DNA from: Diplocarpon mali
Taxonomy: Eukaryota; Ascomycota; Leotiomycetes; Helotiales; Drepanopezizaceae
Length of the DNA: 58,770 bases
Reading direction: 5' to 3'
Assembly: GCA_024741835.1 (NCBI GenBank)
Contig: JAENRP010000255.1
Coordinates: forward strand, 3,231-62,000
The notes beneath the pieces are model-generated. The model saw only the letters and a program-made list of their open reading frames with translations. It had not been told where the DNA came from and made no database searches. The position numbers and the translations under genes are program-made. Of this stretch, positions 44,545 to 57,111 are shown one piece after another; within the stretch, counting starts at the first letter, position 1, and every line of letters begins with the position of its first letter.

Positions 44545-46137
44545 ATGACGACGCTAGTACCTCTTGAGTTAAGCAACCTCTTAATTAAAGAGGATACCCT
44601 TTAAAACCCTGCAGAAGATGAATCCCCTATACTAGCCGACTCTGCTAGCAAGCCTTAACCAGCCCCTTCTTTAAAACGAACCTTATATAATATAGAAGAT
44701 ATATCAACCTCCTTTAAATAAGAAGCCTTAATCTAACCTATCTCTTATACTAATATAGAGGCTAAGAGAGACGACTTCTTTATATTACTAGGGTTTTGAA
44801 CTAAGGCAGGCAAGAGATCTACCATATATAAGGATCGATTAGTAGTAGAGGAACGCCTAATGGAATACTACTACTAATATATTAAATAATAAGATTTAGT
44901 AGTTTAGAGTTTTTATAATTATATTTAAAAGATAAAAGAAGCAACTGCACTTATAACTGCGCGACTGTAAGAAGAGCTTAAAACAACCTAGGAGACTAGT
45001 GCGTATTAGAAGAACTTAGCAAAAGAGTAATAATATATAAACTTAATCAGCTAGCCGGCTACCCTTACTTTATAAAGCCGACCTCTCTTTGAAAATCCTT
45101 ATAGAGATCCCCTTACCGCCTAGCTTAAATAGCCTATTGAAAGGGAACCCTACTCTAATACCCTTGACTTTGGAGGATAGAGTCGAACCCTTAAACCTAG
45201 TCGCTAGGTCCGCTTAATAAAGATTAAGGATCCGAACCCCTTTTTAAGCAAAGGGGATATAAAGGTCGAGGATTAGATCTTTGATATATAGCAGAAGATA
45301 AAGGTCAATTATATAGAGTTCTTTAATAAATTAGTTGCCTTAATATATACTGCTAGTTTAATAATAGGAGACGCTTAAAGCTTAATCCGAGATCGGCTTA
45401 TAGAAGGATTTATCGGACAAATCGAAACGGCTGCGCAGCTATTCCGAATCTTATAAAGGGCCTATAGAGTTAGTAAAGAAACTAAGCGATAGATAGCTAA
45501 AGACGATTAGATAAAGCTTAAATAGGGAAATACCCCTTTTATAGCCTTTTAAGCCGACTTCTATAGACTAGCTTTTAAACTAGGAAAGTCGACTAACGAT
45601 TAATATAAGGCGCTTTAGAATAAGGTAAAAGTGTCTTTACTAGAGCAACTCTCCGATTAGAAGTTCGACTACCTTAGAGACTTAGCCGAATGGTTTATAA
45701 ACAAGGAGAACTAATAACTCTGCCTCTTATTATAACGCTTTAACTAAAACAAGTATTAGGCTAAAACTTCCAATCGGCCCTCCTCTACCTCTTAATAAAT
45801 AGGACTCGTACGCTATAAACGAGCCCTAAGCCGTCCTTAAAAGGAATTAAATACTACCCTTAGACCTTTAGGACTTAGAGATAATAAACGCGCCTTTTAC
45901 AACCGAACCCTAAAGACTGACGACACTTGCTATAAGTGTGGATAAAAAGGGCACTATAGCTGAGATTGCCTTAAATAATATAAGATTATGCTAGTAGAGA
46001 AAGGCTGCGACGAACTAGAGAATAACGTTAAGATAATAGATAATATAAAGGAATCAGGAAACGAATCGCTTTAGGATTTTAAGTATTACTTTTAGAGCGC
46101 AACTGACACTAGGAATCGGTCGACCTATTTAGGCTAA
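44545..46137 (+). pseudogene. gag: E gag, RIP-inactivated
   Basis: Frame from ATG 44545 (MTTLVPLELSNLL) to a TAA at 46135-46137. Capsid-like helical region about 45200-45600. A CCHC zinc knuckle keeps all four ligands: CYKCG, then GHYS and DC (45930-45972), with one RIP stop inside. Protease follows in the -1 frame. Confidence 0.83.
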
Positions 46138-46139
46138 TT

Positions 46140-49100
46140 GGAGGCTAGCAATTTATAACCTAGTGCTAACTCTATTAGAAAGGGCGCTATACTGACCTAA
46201 TAGCCCTAATAGACTGCGGGGCTAATGCCTTAGGAATTATCAATTATAAGATACTCCCCTCTTTAACTATATAGCTAAAGCTACTAACTTACTACCTTAA
46301 GAGACCGATCCCTTTATAAGGATTTAATAGACAACTTAATAAGGCTATTTAATAAGTTATACAAATAGATATTATAATTGATAAATATAACTTTAAAGGA
46401 TAGTTCTTCTTAGCCGCTGACTTAGGCTTATATGATATGATCTTAGGTTGCAAGTGGCTAGCCGAATAAGATGTAATCGTCGATTGCAAGAGGAAAAAGC
46501 TATATTGGCCTAACGTTTATCAATTAGATTAATAGGACGCCGACTGGAGAGATTAGCGATAGCTTAATAAGACTAGCATCCTTAGACCGCCGAAAGCTCT
46601 TAAAGACCCCTTGACTAAGTCTAAGAATATGCCGATCTAGGACTTCGATACCTGCCTAGCTAATTATAAATAATGAAAAGAGGAACTTAATATTAATACT
46701 CTCTAACCGATAAGTATAAATATATCGATAATCTTAGGACTAGCCTTTAGAGTTAGCTTCCACTAGACTAATACTAAGATCAAGTCGGTTACGCTTATAA
46801 AACTAGATCACCTCTTTGAAAAAAGAAATAGGAAAACCCCTTATATCTAAACTCGATGCGAAGCTATCATTCGCCCCTTAGACTTAAGAATGGACCAGAC
46901 CCTAATTCATACAATAGAAGAGGAAGAACCTAATACGCTTAATAAGTATAATACTCCAGGACCTTAAGAGGCCTACGAGTTACGCGCTAAGTTACTACCC
47001 TTCCTTTACAACCTAGCTATATGCTTCTCTAAAAGCGCCGCAAATACGCTACCTCTATCGCAGCCAATCAATTATAAGATTGAGTTTAAAGGACTACTAC
47101 TAATAATGAAAACCGCCTATTTATATAAAATAAGTAAGCCTAAACTTAAGAAGATAAGGGAATACCTTATAGATAATCTAAAGAAGGGATTTATACAACT
47201 ATCTAATGCTGCCTTCTTATCGCCTATCTTATTTATAAAGAAACCTAAAGGCGGCCTGCGGTTTTGCATTAACTATTAAAAGTTAAATAGACTTATTAAA
47301 AAAGACCAGTACTCCCTCCCTTTAATTATAGAAACCCTCGACCGACTTAGGAATGCGATACTCTTTATAAAGCTTAACGTTTGCTATGCGTTCTATTGCA
47401 TCCTAATAGACTTTGACTCTATAATATAGGCAGCCTTTAAGACGAGGTACGGCTCTTTTAAACTAGTAGTACTCCCCTTTAAATTATGCAATAGCCTAGC
47501 TACCTTTTAGCAGTATATTAATACTATCCTAATAGAATACTTAAACGACTTCTACTCTATATATATTAATAATATCTTAATCTTTTTAAAAACTAAGGAA
47601 GAGCACTAATAATATATTAGATAGGTCTTAAAAAGACTACGCAAGGCTAGCCTATAGGTCGATATTAAGAAGTGCGAATTCGAAATCACTAGCACTAGAT
47701 TCCTAGGGTTTATTATTATTAACTAAAGAGTATAAGTCGACCTTACTAAGGTTAAGGTTATTAAAGAATAGACCCTTCTATTAATAAAGAAATAAGTGCA
47801 GTTATTCTTAGGATTCTGCAACTTCTATTAGAGATTTATTAAAGCCTACGGTCGAATTGCGCACCCCTTTAATCAGCTGATAATAAAGGAGACTAGCCTA
47901 ACATTCGTCTTAATTAAGGAATAATAAGATACATTTGAATAATTAAAGAAGCGGCTGCTAAACGCGCCTACCTTATTATACTTTAAAAACCACCAACTAA
48001 TAAAGATCGAGACCGACTGCTTAAACCTAGCGGCGGCCGGAGTACTTAGCTAAAAAGACAAGGACGATAAATAATAGTACCCTATCGCCTTCTTCTCTAA
48101 AGGATTGCAGAATGCAGAATCATATTACGAAATCTATAATAAAGAGATGCTAGCAGTTATATTAGCTTTAAAAGAATAGGACGTAGAGTTGCGAAGTGTA
48201 TTAAGCTTCTTAGTGATTACCGATTATAAGGCTTTAAAGTACTTTAGAATTAAAAAACTCCTTAATAAATAACAAATCCGATAGATGGATATACTCTTGA
48301 GATATAATTACTAAATTACCTATCGCTTTAGAAAGGAGAATACAATAGCTAATATACTATTAAGGAAAGATGAACTTATACTTACTTAGAAAGCTATAAG
48401 AGAAGCTAAGAGGACCTATTAGCTTCTTAACCTAGCTAGTATTATTTAGGATCGTCTTATAATAGCTCTAATCGACCTTATAATACCTAAGGAACGCTCT
48501 TCTATTAATAATTTCCGAATAATAGAAGAAGTCCTTAATACTAACCGAACCTATAAGTCGCTGCAATTAAAGCGAGAGAAAGCTATTAGAAAAGAGATTC
48601 TTTAGACCCTATTAAAGGACGGACTACTCCTATACAATAGAAGGCTAATAGTTTTTAAAGAACTAGACAATCTCTATACCTGCCTACTCTGCCAAATTTA
48701 TAATAGTACGTTAATAGCTTACTCTAATAGAACTAAGACTATATAGTTCCTTTAATACTACTACTAGTGGCCTACGTACTGCTGCGATATAGAAAGGTAT
48801 ATCGCTAACTATTACAATTGCTAACGTTTATATAAACCTTAAGATAAGATACTAGGACTTCTTAAACTACTGCCTATCCCTTTGCATATATAGGACGACC
48901 TATTTATAGACTTCTATACTCTTAGATCAATTAGCAATAGCTATAATACTATATTTATTATAGTTAACCGACTCTTTAAGCGGTATATCTACCTACTAAT
49001 AATAAAGAAGGCTATTGCGCAGACCGCCGCCTCCCTATTTTACTAATATATTTAGAGGTTTAAAGGGAGCCCTCTTACTATTACTAGCAACTGAGGACCT

Positions 49101-50160
49101 CAGTTCATCTCCGACTTTATAAATAAGCTATTAACGCTAGCGTAGGTTAAGCTCTAGCTATCGACCTTCGAATACACTCAAACGGATAAATAGATTGAGA
49201 TTATTAACTAGATAATCGATATACAACTACGCCCCTTTATTAACTACTTTTAAGATGATTGGGCCGACTTACTCCCTACTATAGACGCTGCCGGCGCCGC
49301 TTACCCGAACGAGTTAACTAGCCTCTCTCCTTTTATAGTCGATTATAGCTATAAACCCCGCTTGGATTTTGACTAGACCGCCTATACTACTAAGCACTCG
49401 AACCCTTAGGAGAAGCTAAATAGGAAAGAAGCGCAAGCATAGGCCTGAAGAATCGACGAAGTAGTCCAGTTTGCTTAAGAATCTATACTAATAGCTTAGG
49501 AAAGATAATCCAAATAAGCAAATAAAAAGCGACGCTAACCTGACTTCGGCCTAGGAGACCTAGTATATATTATAAAGAGAGCTTAGAAAATAGACCGACC
49601 CTTTGATAAGCTCGACTTCCCTATTATAGGCCCCTTTAAAATCATTAGTCTAATCTACTACTCCTATAAGGTAGACCTACTCCTATCCTATTAAATATAT
49701 AATATCTTCTATACTAATAGACTAAGGAAAGCCGCTAACAACCCCTTACCTAAGTAGATCAACCTACTAGCAGAACCTATTATTATCAATACCTATTTGG
49801 AATAGGAAGTCGATTAAATCTTAACGTCTAATATATAGTAAAAGCAACTCTATTATAAAGTTAGCTAAGTAAGATAGGATCCTAACGATTAATAGTACCT
49901 TGCTAGCAACTTTAAGAACGCAGCTATACTACTTAAGAAGTTCCACTCCGACTACCCTAACGCCCTTAGGCCCTTAGCAAGATTATAGACCTAGTTAGAA
50001 GCCGCCTTTAAAGACAAACTCGATCTAAACTACCTATTAGATAATACCCCTAAGAATAAAGGTTATTACTAAATGCGCTAGCGATAATAGTAGATACCCT
50101 TATAACTATTCAACCTTAATAGAGATTAGGAATAAAGCGCTAGACGCTAATGTACCTATC
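46140..50160 (+). pseudogene. pol: E pol: protease, RT, RNase H, integrase, chromodomain; RIP-inactivated
   Basis: Protease LIALIDCGANALGIIN (46194-46240) with its Asp and Gly intact, then YDMILGCKWLAE. RT: KKGFIQLSNAAFLSPILFIKK (about 47185-47245), LRFCINY, and the catalytic block reduced to YINNILIFL (47560-47590; Asp codons changed to Asn). RNase H about 47990-48230, integrase about 48780-49400 with SDFINKLLTL, TQTDKQIEIIN and RPFINYF. Chromodomain-like end at about 49795-49990 with QQYLASNFKNAA and LLKKFHSDYPNAL. The exact stop is unclear because of RIP stops. Frame is -1 relative to gag. Confidence 0.88.
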
Positions 50161-50419
50161 TAAAACGTATAATAAAGACCACCCTCCCTTTGAACTATTC
50201 TTATGATTTACCGCCTTACTACTTGCTATTCTTTACTATTCTATTCCTTTATTTTCTATTCTACGCTAGTACTTCTGCCTAGATCTATTTCCTTATAAAT
50301 ACTTCTCCTTCTTACTACCTTCGCTTTGCTTTTACAAATTAATCAACTTACTCTTTTAACCTACCGCCCTACTACTATATATTACATTATTGAACTAAAC
50401 TACTTAGCTAACTATTACC

Positions 50420-51700
50420 ATAAGCGAACTAATAAATAACCCCCTTCCCTTTAATAACGAGACTACTACGCCTGCTATCGCGCTTACCGACTCCTTTAAT
50501 ATATAAGACGACTTTATAATCGGTATTAACAACGCAATAGCGTTTCTAATAGAGGTAGACCCTATGCAAGCCGCCCTCGCCTAATGAGTAATAGACGACC
50601 AACCTACTACGCTTATTAGAATAGAGCGAGCAGATTTCCGATTGCTATCCGCAAGTGATACAAATAGCGACTCCAACGACTCTGATAATAATAAAGACGT
50701 TAAACCTGCTGCCTCGCTATCGCTAATACCACTCTTGGTAGACAATGAAATAAACGAACCTACCGCCTCGCCGACGCCGACCCCGACCCCCTTCCTATTT
50801 AGAAACAGCGCTACCCTTAGTAAGAAGGTCTCTCTTAATTAGCTCTATAACGAGTTAGAGAACGAGAATAATAAAGATAACCGACCTGCGCCTATTAAAA
50901 TAAAGAGGGATGGTACGCTAATAAAGAGGAAAGACGGCGCAATAATTAGGGAGTTATAACCTAATAAGTTAAGACTCTTAAGAAATAACCTTTAGAGATA
51001 GCTATAATAAAACATCTCTAACTAAGGCGAGATGTAAGTTAACCTAAGGCCTGCTAGATTCAGAGCGTCTAAATAGCGCATTTGAAAGACGGTTATAAAA
51101 GCTGTATAAAGTAAGGAACGCCTACTTACTAATATCGATAAAGTGGTTGCGAAGATTAAGGCCAAAGGAGGAACCTTTATATAAGGTAGATATATAGTTT
51201 TCGTTATACTATTTAAGGCAGTTGAGTTTAATCGCCTTTATAATAACCTTAACAACTAATCGCGCGAATTGAAAACCCTATAAGCTAAAGCAAAGGAGGA
51301 CGCGTTAAAGCTTAAGACATTGCAAGACAAGAATAATAAGCTATAATAGTAAGTCGCTACTTATGCTATTATATAAAAGAGGAAGGCTACCTTTACTACT
51401 ACTACTAGCACCTCTGCCAAACGATAGAAGTCAAACCAAATGGATTGGCTAGAATAGATACGCGAAAACTAATAATAATAACGCAATCTTAAGGATCTAC
51501 GCAATAGAAAGCTTATTAGCGCGTTTAACAACCTGGACGAACTAGTCGAGACCGCTATCGAGACTATCTATACTAAAGGGGATCCGACAAATGAAAAGAT
51601 AAAGAGCTTTATTAATAGAGCTGAAAATAGAATTATATACAACTTCATCTAAGAATAGGTCGAGATAAAGGCACCTTGCTTCTTAAAAGGGGGGGGGTGA
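50420..51700 (+). pseudogene. E accessory ORF (sense strand), unknown function
   Basis: 427-codon plus-strand frame from a RIP-lost start (ATA at 50420, SELINNPLPFNN) to TGA 51698-51700, broken only by TAG/TAA and a TGA. An Asp/Ser/Asn-rich stretch (SASDTNSDSNDSDNN, 50648) and a Pro/Thr run (ASPTPTPTPF, 50768) precede a lysine-rich segment (IKIKRDGTLIKRKDG) and a charged, coiled-coil-like C-terminal half (KEDALKLKTLQDKNNKL, NNLDELVETAIETIYTKGDP). The last codons are the polypurine G-run itself, and the stop ends exactly where the 3' LTR begins. No family recognised; position matches a third ORF. Confidence 0.6.
51686..51697 (+). other. E polypurine tract
   Basis: AAAAGGGGGGGGG-type run directly before TGA and the 3' LTR start at 51701. 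Confidence 0.75.
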
Positions 51701-52006
51701 TATTATAGCATAGTTATATTATAATCGCAATAGAACTGTCAGAGCAAGTGCAATAGAGATAGTAGTACAACCAAAGGCGAAACAGACTAGTGCAATAGAT
51801 ACGCCGCACCTTTACTATACCTTTCCTTTAATAGATAAAACATGACTTATTAGTAGAAATCGACTTCTAGGAGTTATAGGCTAAGGAGAGCATATTAGGA
51901 GGAAGGCTTCCTACTTTATACATACTCCTTAGCTTTGAATTCTATACGATTTGGCAGCCTTGATCTCAGTGACTTTATCGACTTGTGCCTTGCTTCCGCC
52001 GTCACA
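51701..52006 (+). repeat. E 3' LTR (306 bp)
   Basis: Starts TATTATAGCATAG and ends CCGCCGTCACA; matches 43906-44211. Followed by TSD TTTAC (52007-52011). Confidence 0.92.
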
Positions 52007-55000
52007 TTTACCTTCCTATCTTAAATAATCCTTATTCTAAGGAACTAGGAGATATCTCTTATAATAGTAAGCTTATATGCCCTCTTTAGGTCTTCAATTA
52101 GACGAGTCGCCTAATTTAAGTTAAAGGCCTTATATAATATTTAAATATTATTAATATAAAACGCTATAAAGACTATGCGATCCTTTATTATGAAAATATA
52201 AGGCTCTTCTCTTAGTAGCTTAAGTTAAAGGCCCTTAAGTATTCTTATAAAGTTCCTATATTATAGCGCCAAAGAGTCTTTCAGCCTATAGAGTGTATAA
52301 TCCAGTTCTACTACTATACTAAGGCGCTTAAAGCCATTTAATAGGAAGTATATAACTAGAGTACTCCTTAGGTCTTTAAGAGTATTAACAAATGCATTAA
52401 TAATATTGAACTGCTTTACTTCTATATTAAAGTATATAGTAAGTGCTATTAGTACCTTAAAAGACCTTATTATAAGTGTAGCTATATAGGTTAAGAGAAT
52501 TGAAGCTTTATCTTAGAGATCCCTTTATATAACTAACTATAATCGGCACTTTAGAAGCTTGCTAAAGCTATTAACCTTATAAGTAAAAACCTATTTTAAT
52601 AGTATTGGCAAAGGCTTTGAGTAGTCCTTTTATATAATTCTCTAATAACTCTGAGATTTTAGATTCCTAATCTTCTAGCGCCTTCTTTCCTTAAATTATT
52701 TGCTAAAAGGGTGCTTCTCTAGGTCTAGCTATCCTTTCGAAGGCTTTAGTAGAAAGCCTTAGTGCTATAAGCGGTTAAAAGACTGCGCTCTATCCTTTGC
52801 CTAACTATTAACTATAGCTTTAATAATTATATAAACTATTAAATAGTCCTTCTTATTCTCTCTTATCTATTTATTTACTTAAAAGGTTAATATAAACTCT
52901 TATATATATAAAGAGCAAGGTAAATTAATATTACTTTAAGAGAGTATATACTTTAGAGTAGTAGTATACACTTTTAAAGTCTCCTATTATTTAACGCTTA
53001 AGCGTCTTATCCTCTTTTACCTAGGAAAAGGGAGTTCCTCTTTGCGCTTTTCTCTATAAGTCTTTTCCTCTATTTTTATTATTATTAAAGGTTCCTTTAA
53101 GAGTCTAGGTAGCTCTATCTCCTAAGCCTATAGTCTTTAAGCTAGTATTATAACTTAAGGTATTATATTATTAAGGCTTGCTCCTTTTACTAGATTGCTT
53201 CTTATAAGACTATTAAAGCTCTTCCTAAATCTTGGTAGTAGTGCCTCTAGCCTTTTATCAGAGTTTATTAAAGCCTGCCTTTATAATTAAAAACTCTATC
53301 TTAAAGCCCTTAAGCTATCTCTATTCTTATATAGAATAGCAGCTAAAGATCTGCCGATCGCCTTATAGAACTTATCTTTAAAGACTCCTTTAGAGTCGTC
53401 TATAGTTCCTTCTTTAGTAGGGCCTTTATAAGGAATTATTACCCTTAAGCTTTAGTCGCCATTTGCCTTTTTAAAGACTAGCGAAGTAGCTTTTAATTTG
53501 CTTACTTTTACCTTTAAGTTTTTAAGCAGGTCTCTTAGAGAATTTAGATTTAAGTTAAAGCCTTTTATATTATTAATTAAAGGCTATAGAGTAGCGTCGG
53601 TTTATAATATAAGCTCTTCTTATATAGCGGCTTCTTCTGCGGCGATTGCGTTCAGCCTTGCAATAAGCTCTGATTCTTCGAAAATGCCTTCGAACTTAGC
53701 GTTCTAAGCTCCTTCTCCTTCTTTGATCAATTAGAGAGTTATCTTAAGTTCCTAGCGCAATATAGGGTTTACGCGCTTAGCCTTTAGACTATAGAAGAGA
53801 GACTTATCAAATTCGATATTATAAGGTATTATTACTTACTAGAGTATAGGAACTTAGATTCTATAAACATTAGAGGTAATATATCTAACTAAGTAACCTA
53901 AGTGCCCTTATAGTTTAATTTTAAAGGTTTGGCAGTCCCTCCTTACCTCCCTCTCTTTAATTAAAGGGTATGCGTAAGCACTATATATATAAACGCGACT
54001 CTAATTAGGCTTTAAGCTTACTATCATCTACTTAATAAGTAGCAGCTTATAAAATCGAAAATACTATTTAAACTAATTATAAAGAGCCTTACTTAATAAG
54101 ATCATCTTCTTCCTAGCGAGTAGGAAGATATTATAAAGGTATATAGCAGCTTCTACAACCTTTAGCTAAAGGCTTATTAAAAGCCTGGCGTAGATCCTCA
54201 TTTTAATAGAGCGTTTAATCAACTCCCTTCCTACTCGCTCTATACTTCTATTAAGTTGGTATATATAAGCAGAAGTAAGCTTTAAATCGATTCCCTCCTC
54301 TTTTACCTATCTCTAGTACTCTATAAGAGAGTCTTCCTTTAAAAAGATTATTAAAGTATCATTATCTTGCTTGATTTTATAAATTAAAAGCCTATATTAG
54401 CGTTTTACCTATGCTTCAAAGGCCTAAAGGACCTTTATAACTACATCTTTACCCTTCGATCTTAATAGGAACGTCTAAAGTATACTACTATACTTATCCT
54501 TAATTAAAAGAACCTATAAGCAACTATTATATAAGTTATTTAAAAAGTTAAAGAGATCTTAGGAGATCTTAAAAAAGGACTTTAAAGATCAGTTCTCAAA
54601 GGTAGCATAAGAAATAACTTGCCTAGCAGATACTACTACGCATATAGGGCACTCTAGCCTCTATATTCTCTTGATCTTTACTCCCTTGGCGCACTTGACT
54701 AGTACTTAAAGAGCCTTTGCGCCTAGGTAGCCAGCGCAAAGGTGCTAAGTATACGTATTATTATCCTATACCTTAGTAGGTATATAGTTAGACTGGAACC
54801 TATTATAAAGCGTTATCTTAGCTATAGGAAATGCTATTAAAGCAGAGAAGTTATATTAAAGTATATTTAAGAGATTTAAATAGTTAATAGGCTTATATTT
54901 AAAGAAAATGAGATTATAGCAATACTTTAATTAAGCTCGCTTTATAAAGTCTTTAATACTCTTAAAGCGCAAAGTAAGGTCTACCTTAAAGTATTAAAAA

Positions 55001-56740
55001 CCCTTATTTGCAAAGAGCCTCTCTAAGATAATATTAGTAATAAACTCCTTTATAATAGTAATATTATAAAGTATTATCCCTATAAGAGAGCCGTTACGCT
55101 ATAGAAGAGAGTCTACTATATATCTATTACCTCTCTTAATAATTAAGAGTCTTAAGGTACCTGCTTTAATATACTGCTATAAGTTATTAGAAGGCTTAAA
55201 GGTGCTTATAATAAGTAAATCCTTTGAATTAACGATATAAGTAACTGCGCAATTATTAAGGAGCATACTTAAGGAGAGCAGGTAGCGTTCTAGCTTAAAG
55301 AGGTAGTAGATATTAAACGATTCTTTTAAAGCGTTAAAGGTAGAGGGATCTATTATTATAAAGACTGGTAAGTTCTCCCTTTTGCTTAAACCATCCTTTT
55401 TAAAGGCTGAAGCCTTTCCTTTAAATTTGTCAATTGCTATTACTATAATATTATTCTCCTTAAGCCATACTTAAAGACCCTTAAACTGGTCTCCTACGTT
55501 TAATGCCTTTTTTATTCGTAGGACTTCTTCTTACAAGGGGAGAACCTTTATATTTTCCTTACGCTTATCTATAGCATATAATAGTTTCTAATAGTCCTAG
55601 GGCTTTTAATAATGATTTTTAAAGCTTCTATAAGGGCACTTAGGCCTAATCTCCCTTTTAGAGCTTATAAAGCGATTTCAGGAGCTGCTTGCTAAAGCCT
55701 GCAAAGGGGTTTCAGCATCTAAGAGAGACTCTTAAGTAGTAAAAACTACTAGCCCTTTATTATTAATTACTCTATTGGATTCAATGCCTACTAAGGCGTA
55801 GCTCAGCTATATTAAGTTATACTTATATAAGGTTCCCATTTGCTTATTAGTAATTATTTCCTCCTTTAAGCAAATCGCTTAACTTAGATTAATCTTTATT
55901 ATAACTAAGTCTAAAAAGTCAATTACTCTTAGTCTCCCTTTAATCTTAGAAAGATTATATTATTCTATTAGGCGGTACGCCTCTTGCTACTCCTAGATCT
56001 ACTACTAAGTATTAATTCTCTTAGTCTTGCCTTAGCGTAGTATATTATAGTATTAAAGCCTTATCTAAGACTAAATAGCCTTATTAGAAGGCGCAATATC
56101 ACACTTTAAAATAGATACTAGGCCTTAGAGTAAGAGTTGCTGGTTTACTAAATTAGCATATAGGTCGTTAGCAGGAGTTCCACTTATAGGAGTATCTTTA
56201 TTAGGTATTAAGGAGGAGAGCTTCTTAACTTGGATTTATACTTAAGCTATTGCAAAAGCTAGAAGCGTTCTATCGACGGTCTTAAAGACCTATTCTAACA
56301 ATAGTTCGTAGTATTTACATTAGGTCTTCTAAGTCTCCTTACGCATAAGGTGCTCCTTTATTAGAATTTCATATTTATCCTTAATATCTTTATAAGAGGC
56401 CTATAGAAGAGGAGCCTTTGATAGATCTCCTAAGGGAAAGCAGGCGTAAATCTATTTAGATAGAATTATTATATATTTTTTATACAACCTCGCATATACT
56501 ATACAAAGGTTAGCCGTTTCTAATTCCTTAAGCTCCTATATAGAAGGAGCTTAAGGCTCAGTTTTTATAATTGACTTAAATAGGAATCTTAGATTGGCAA
56601 AAATGGTAATATTATAAAGCTTAGCGAAGAATATGTATTTACTAAACCACTTTACCTAAGAGGCAGAAGTATTAAAGCGAGGCTTAGAGATGCTTAAAGA
56701 GTTAGATATATTGAATAAAGTCTAATGAAAAAGGTTAGGT
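52007..56740 (-). pseudogene. pol: D gag, protease, integrase and RT 5' part (Copia)
   Basis: Minus strand, 5' to 3': gag from about 56740 with a degraded zinc knuckle (KCPYRSFKNHY, about 55640); protease NNCAVTYIVNSKDLL (about 55250), a Copia LDSGAT-type site with Asp changed to Asn; integrase zinc region HLCAGYLGAKAL and CPIC (about 54740-54640) and core LKLTSAYIYQLNRSIERVG (about 54280); RT with LIIRSFKVLIALTIYF, FNIINAFVNTL and DYTLYRLKDS (about 52480-52290), catalytic block FYINNI (about 52160; both Asp now Asn). Cut at 52007 by E and continues at 43905. Heavy TAG/TAA load; several frames are used because I followed motifs, so frameshifts are possible. Confidence 0.85.
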
Positions 56741-56914
56741 ATATAGATAAAGTTTGCAAATAAGGTTCGATTGAAAAATAGAGATTTATTAATTAAAAAT
56801 GAAGGTCCTTTAAGTTATTATAAATACTTGAAAAGTCGGTTAAGAGCTCGAAGGGCCCTTTAGCCGGTTGTATGCAAAGAGAAAGTATATTAAAGTGCTT
56901 ATAGGGCTTATAAC
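56741..56914 (-). other. D leader between 5' LTR and gag
   Basis: About 170 bp. The bases just after the LTR on the minus strand (GTTATAAGCCC) should hold the primer site; no confident tRNA match. Confidence 0.35.
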
Positions 56915-57111
56915 TGTAGTACGGTCGGCTGGAGGGCCTTTATTAGGTCGCTTAAGAGGCTTGCAGAAGTAGGGGAAGATGATTGATTATATTATTCTTT
57001 AGTATATATATAGTAAGGAGACTTTAGAAAGAAAAGGGAAAGTCTATGACTTAGCAGAGTCACGTAGAGGGTCTCTAGAATAAGTGGAGACTCCGCCCAT
57101 TCTGCACGACA
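56915..57111 (-). repeat. D 5' LTR (197 bp)
   Basis: On the plus strand starts TGTAGTACGGTCGG and ends TCTGCACGACA; partner 41403-41599. Followed by TSD AATTA (57112-57116). Confidence 0.9.

Larger units (their letters stand above)
43906..52006 (+). mobile_element. Full-length Ty3/Gypsy chromovirus E nested in D
   Basis: 8101 bp with 306-bp LTRs and perfect TSD TTTAC. Plus orientation: self-priming site, gag with intact CCHC knuckle, pol with chromodomain, an extra sense-strand ORF, then a G-run polypurine tract. LTR similarity is high and fewer positions are RIP-altered than in C, so it is the youngest layer of this nest (inference). Confidence 0.93.
41403..57111 (-). mobile_element. Ty1/Copia element D, split by Gypsy E
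   Basis: 197-bp LTRs at 41403-41599 and 56915-57111, TSD AATTA. Minus orientation: gag, protease, integrase, RT and RNase H in that order, the Copia order. E (43906-52006) interrupts the RT region. Without E it is about 7.6 kb. Between the pol end and the 3' LTR lies a 1.4-kb GC-richer block of unclear content. Confidence 0.9.
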
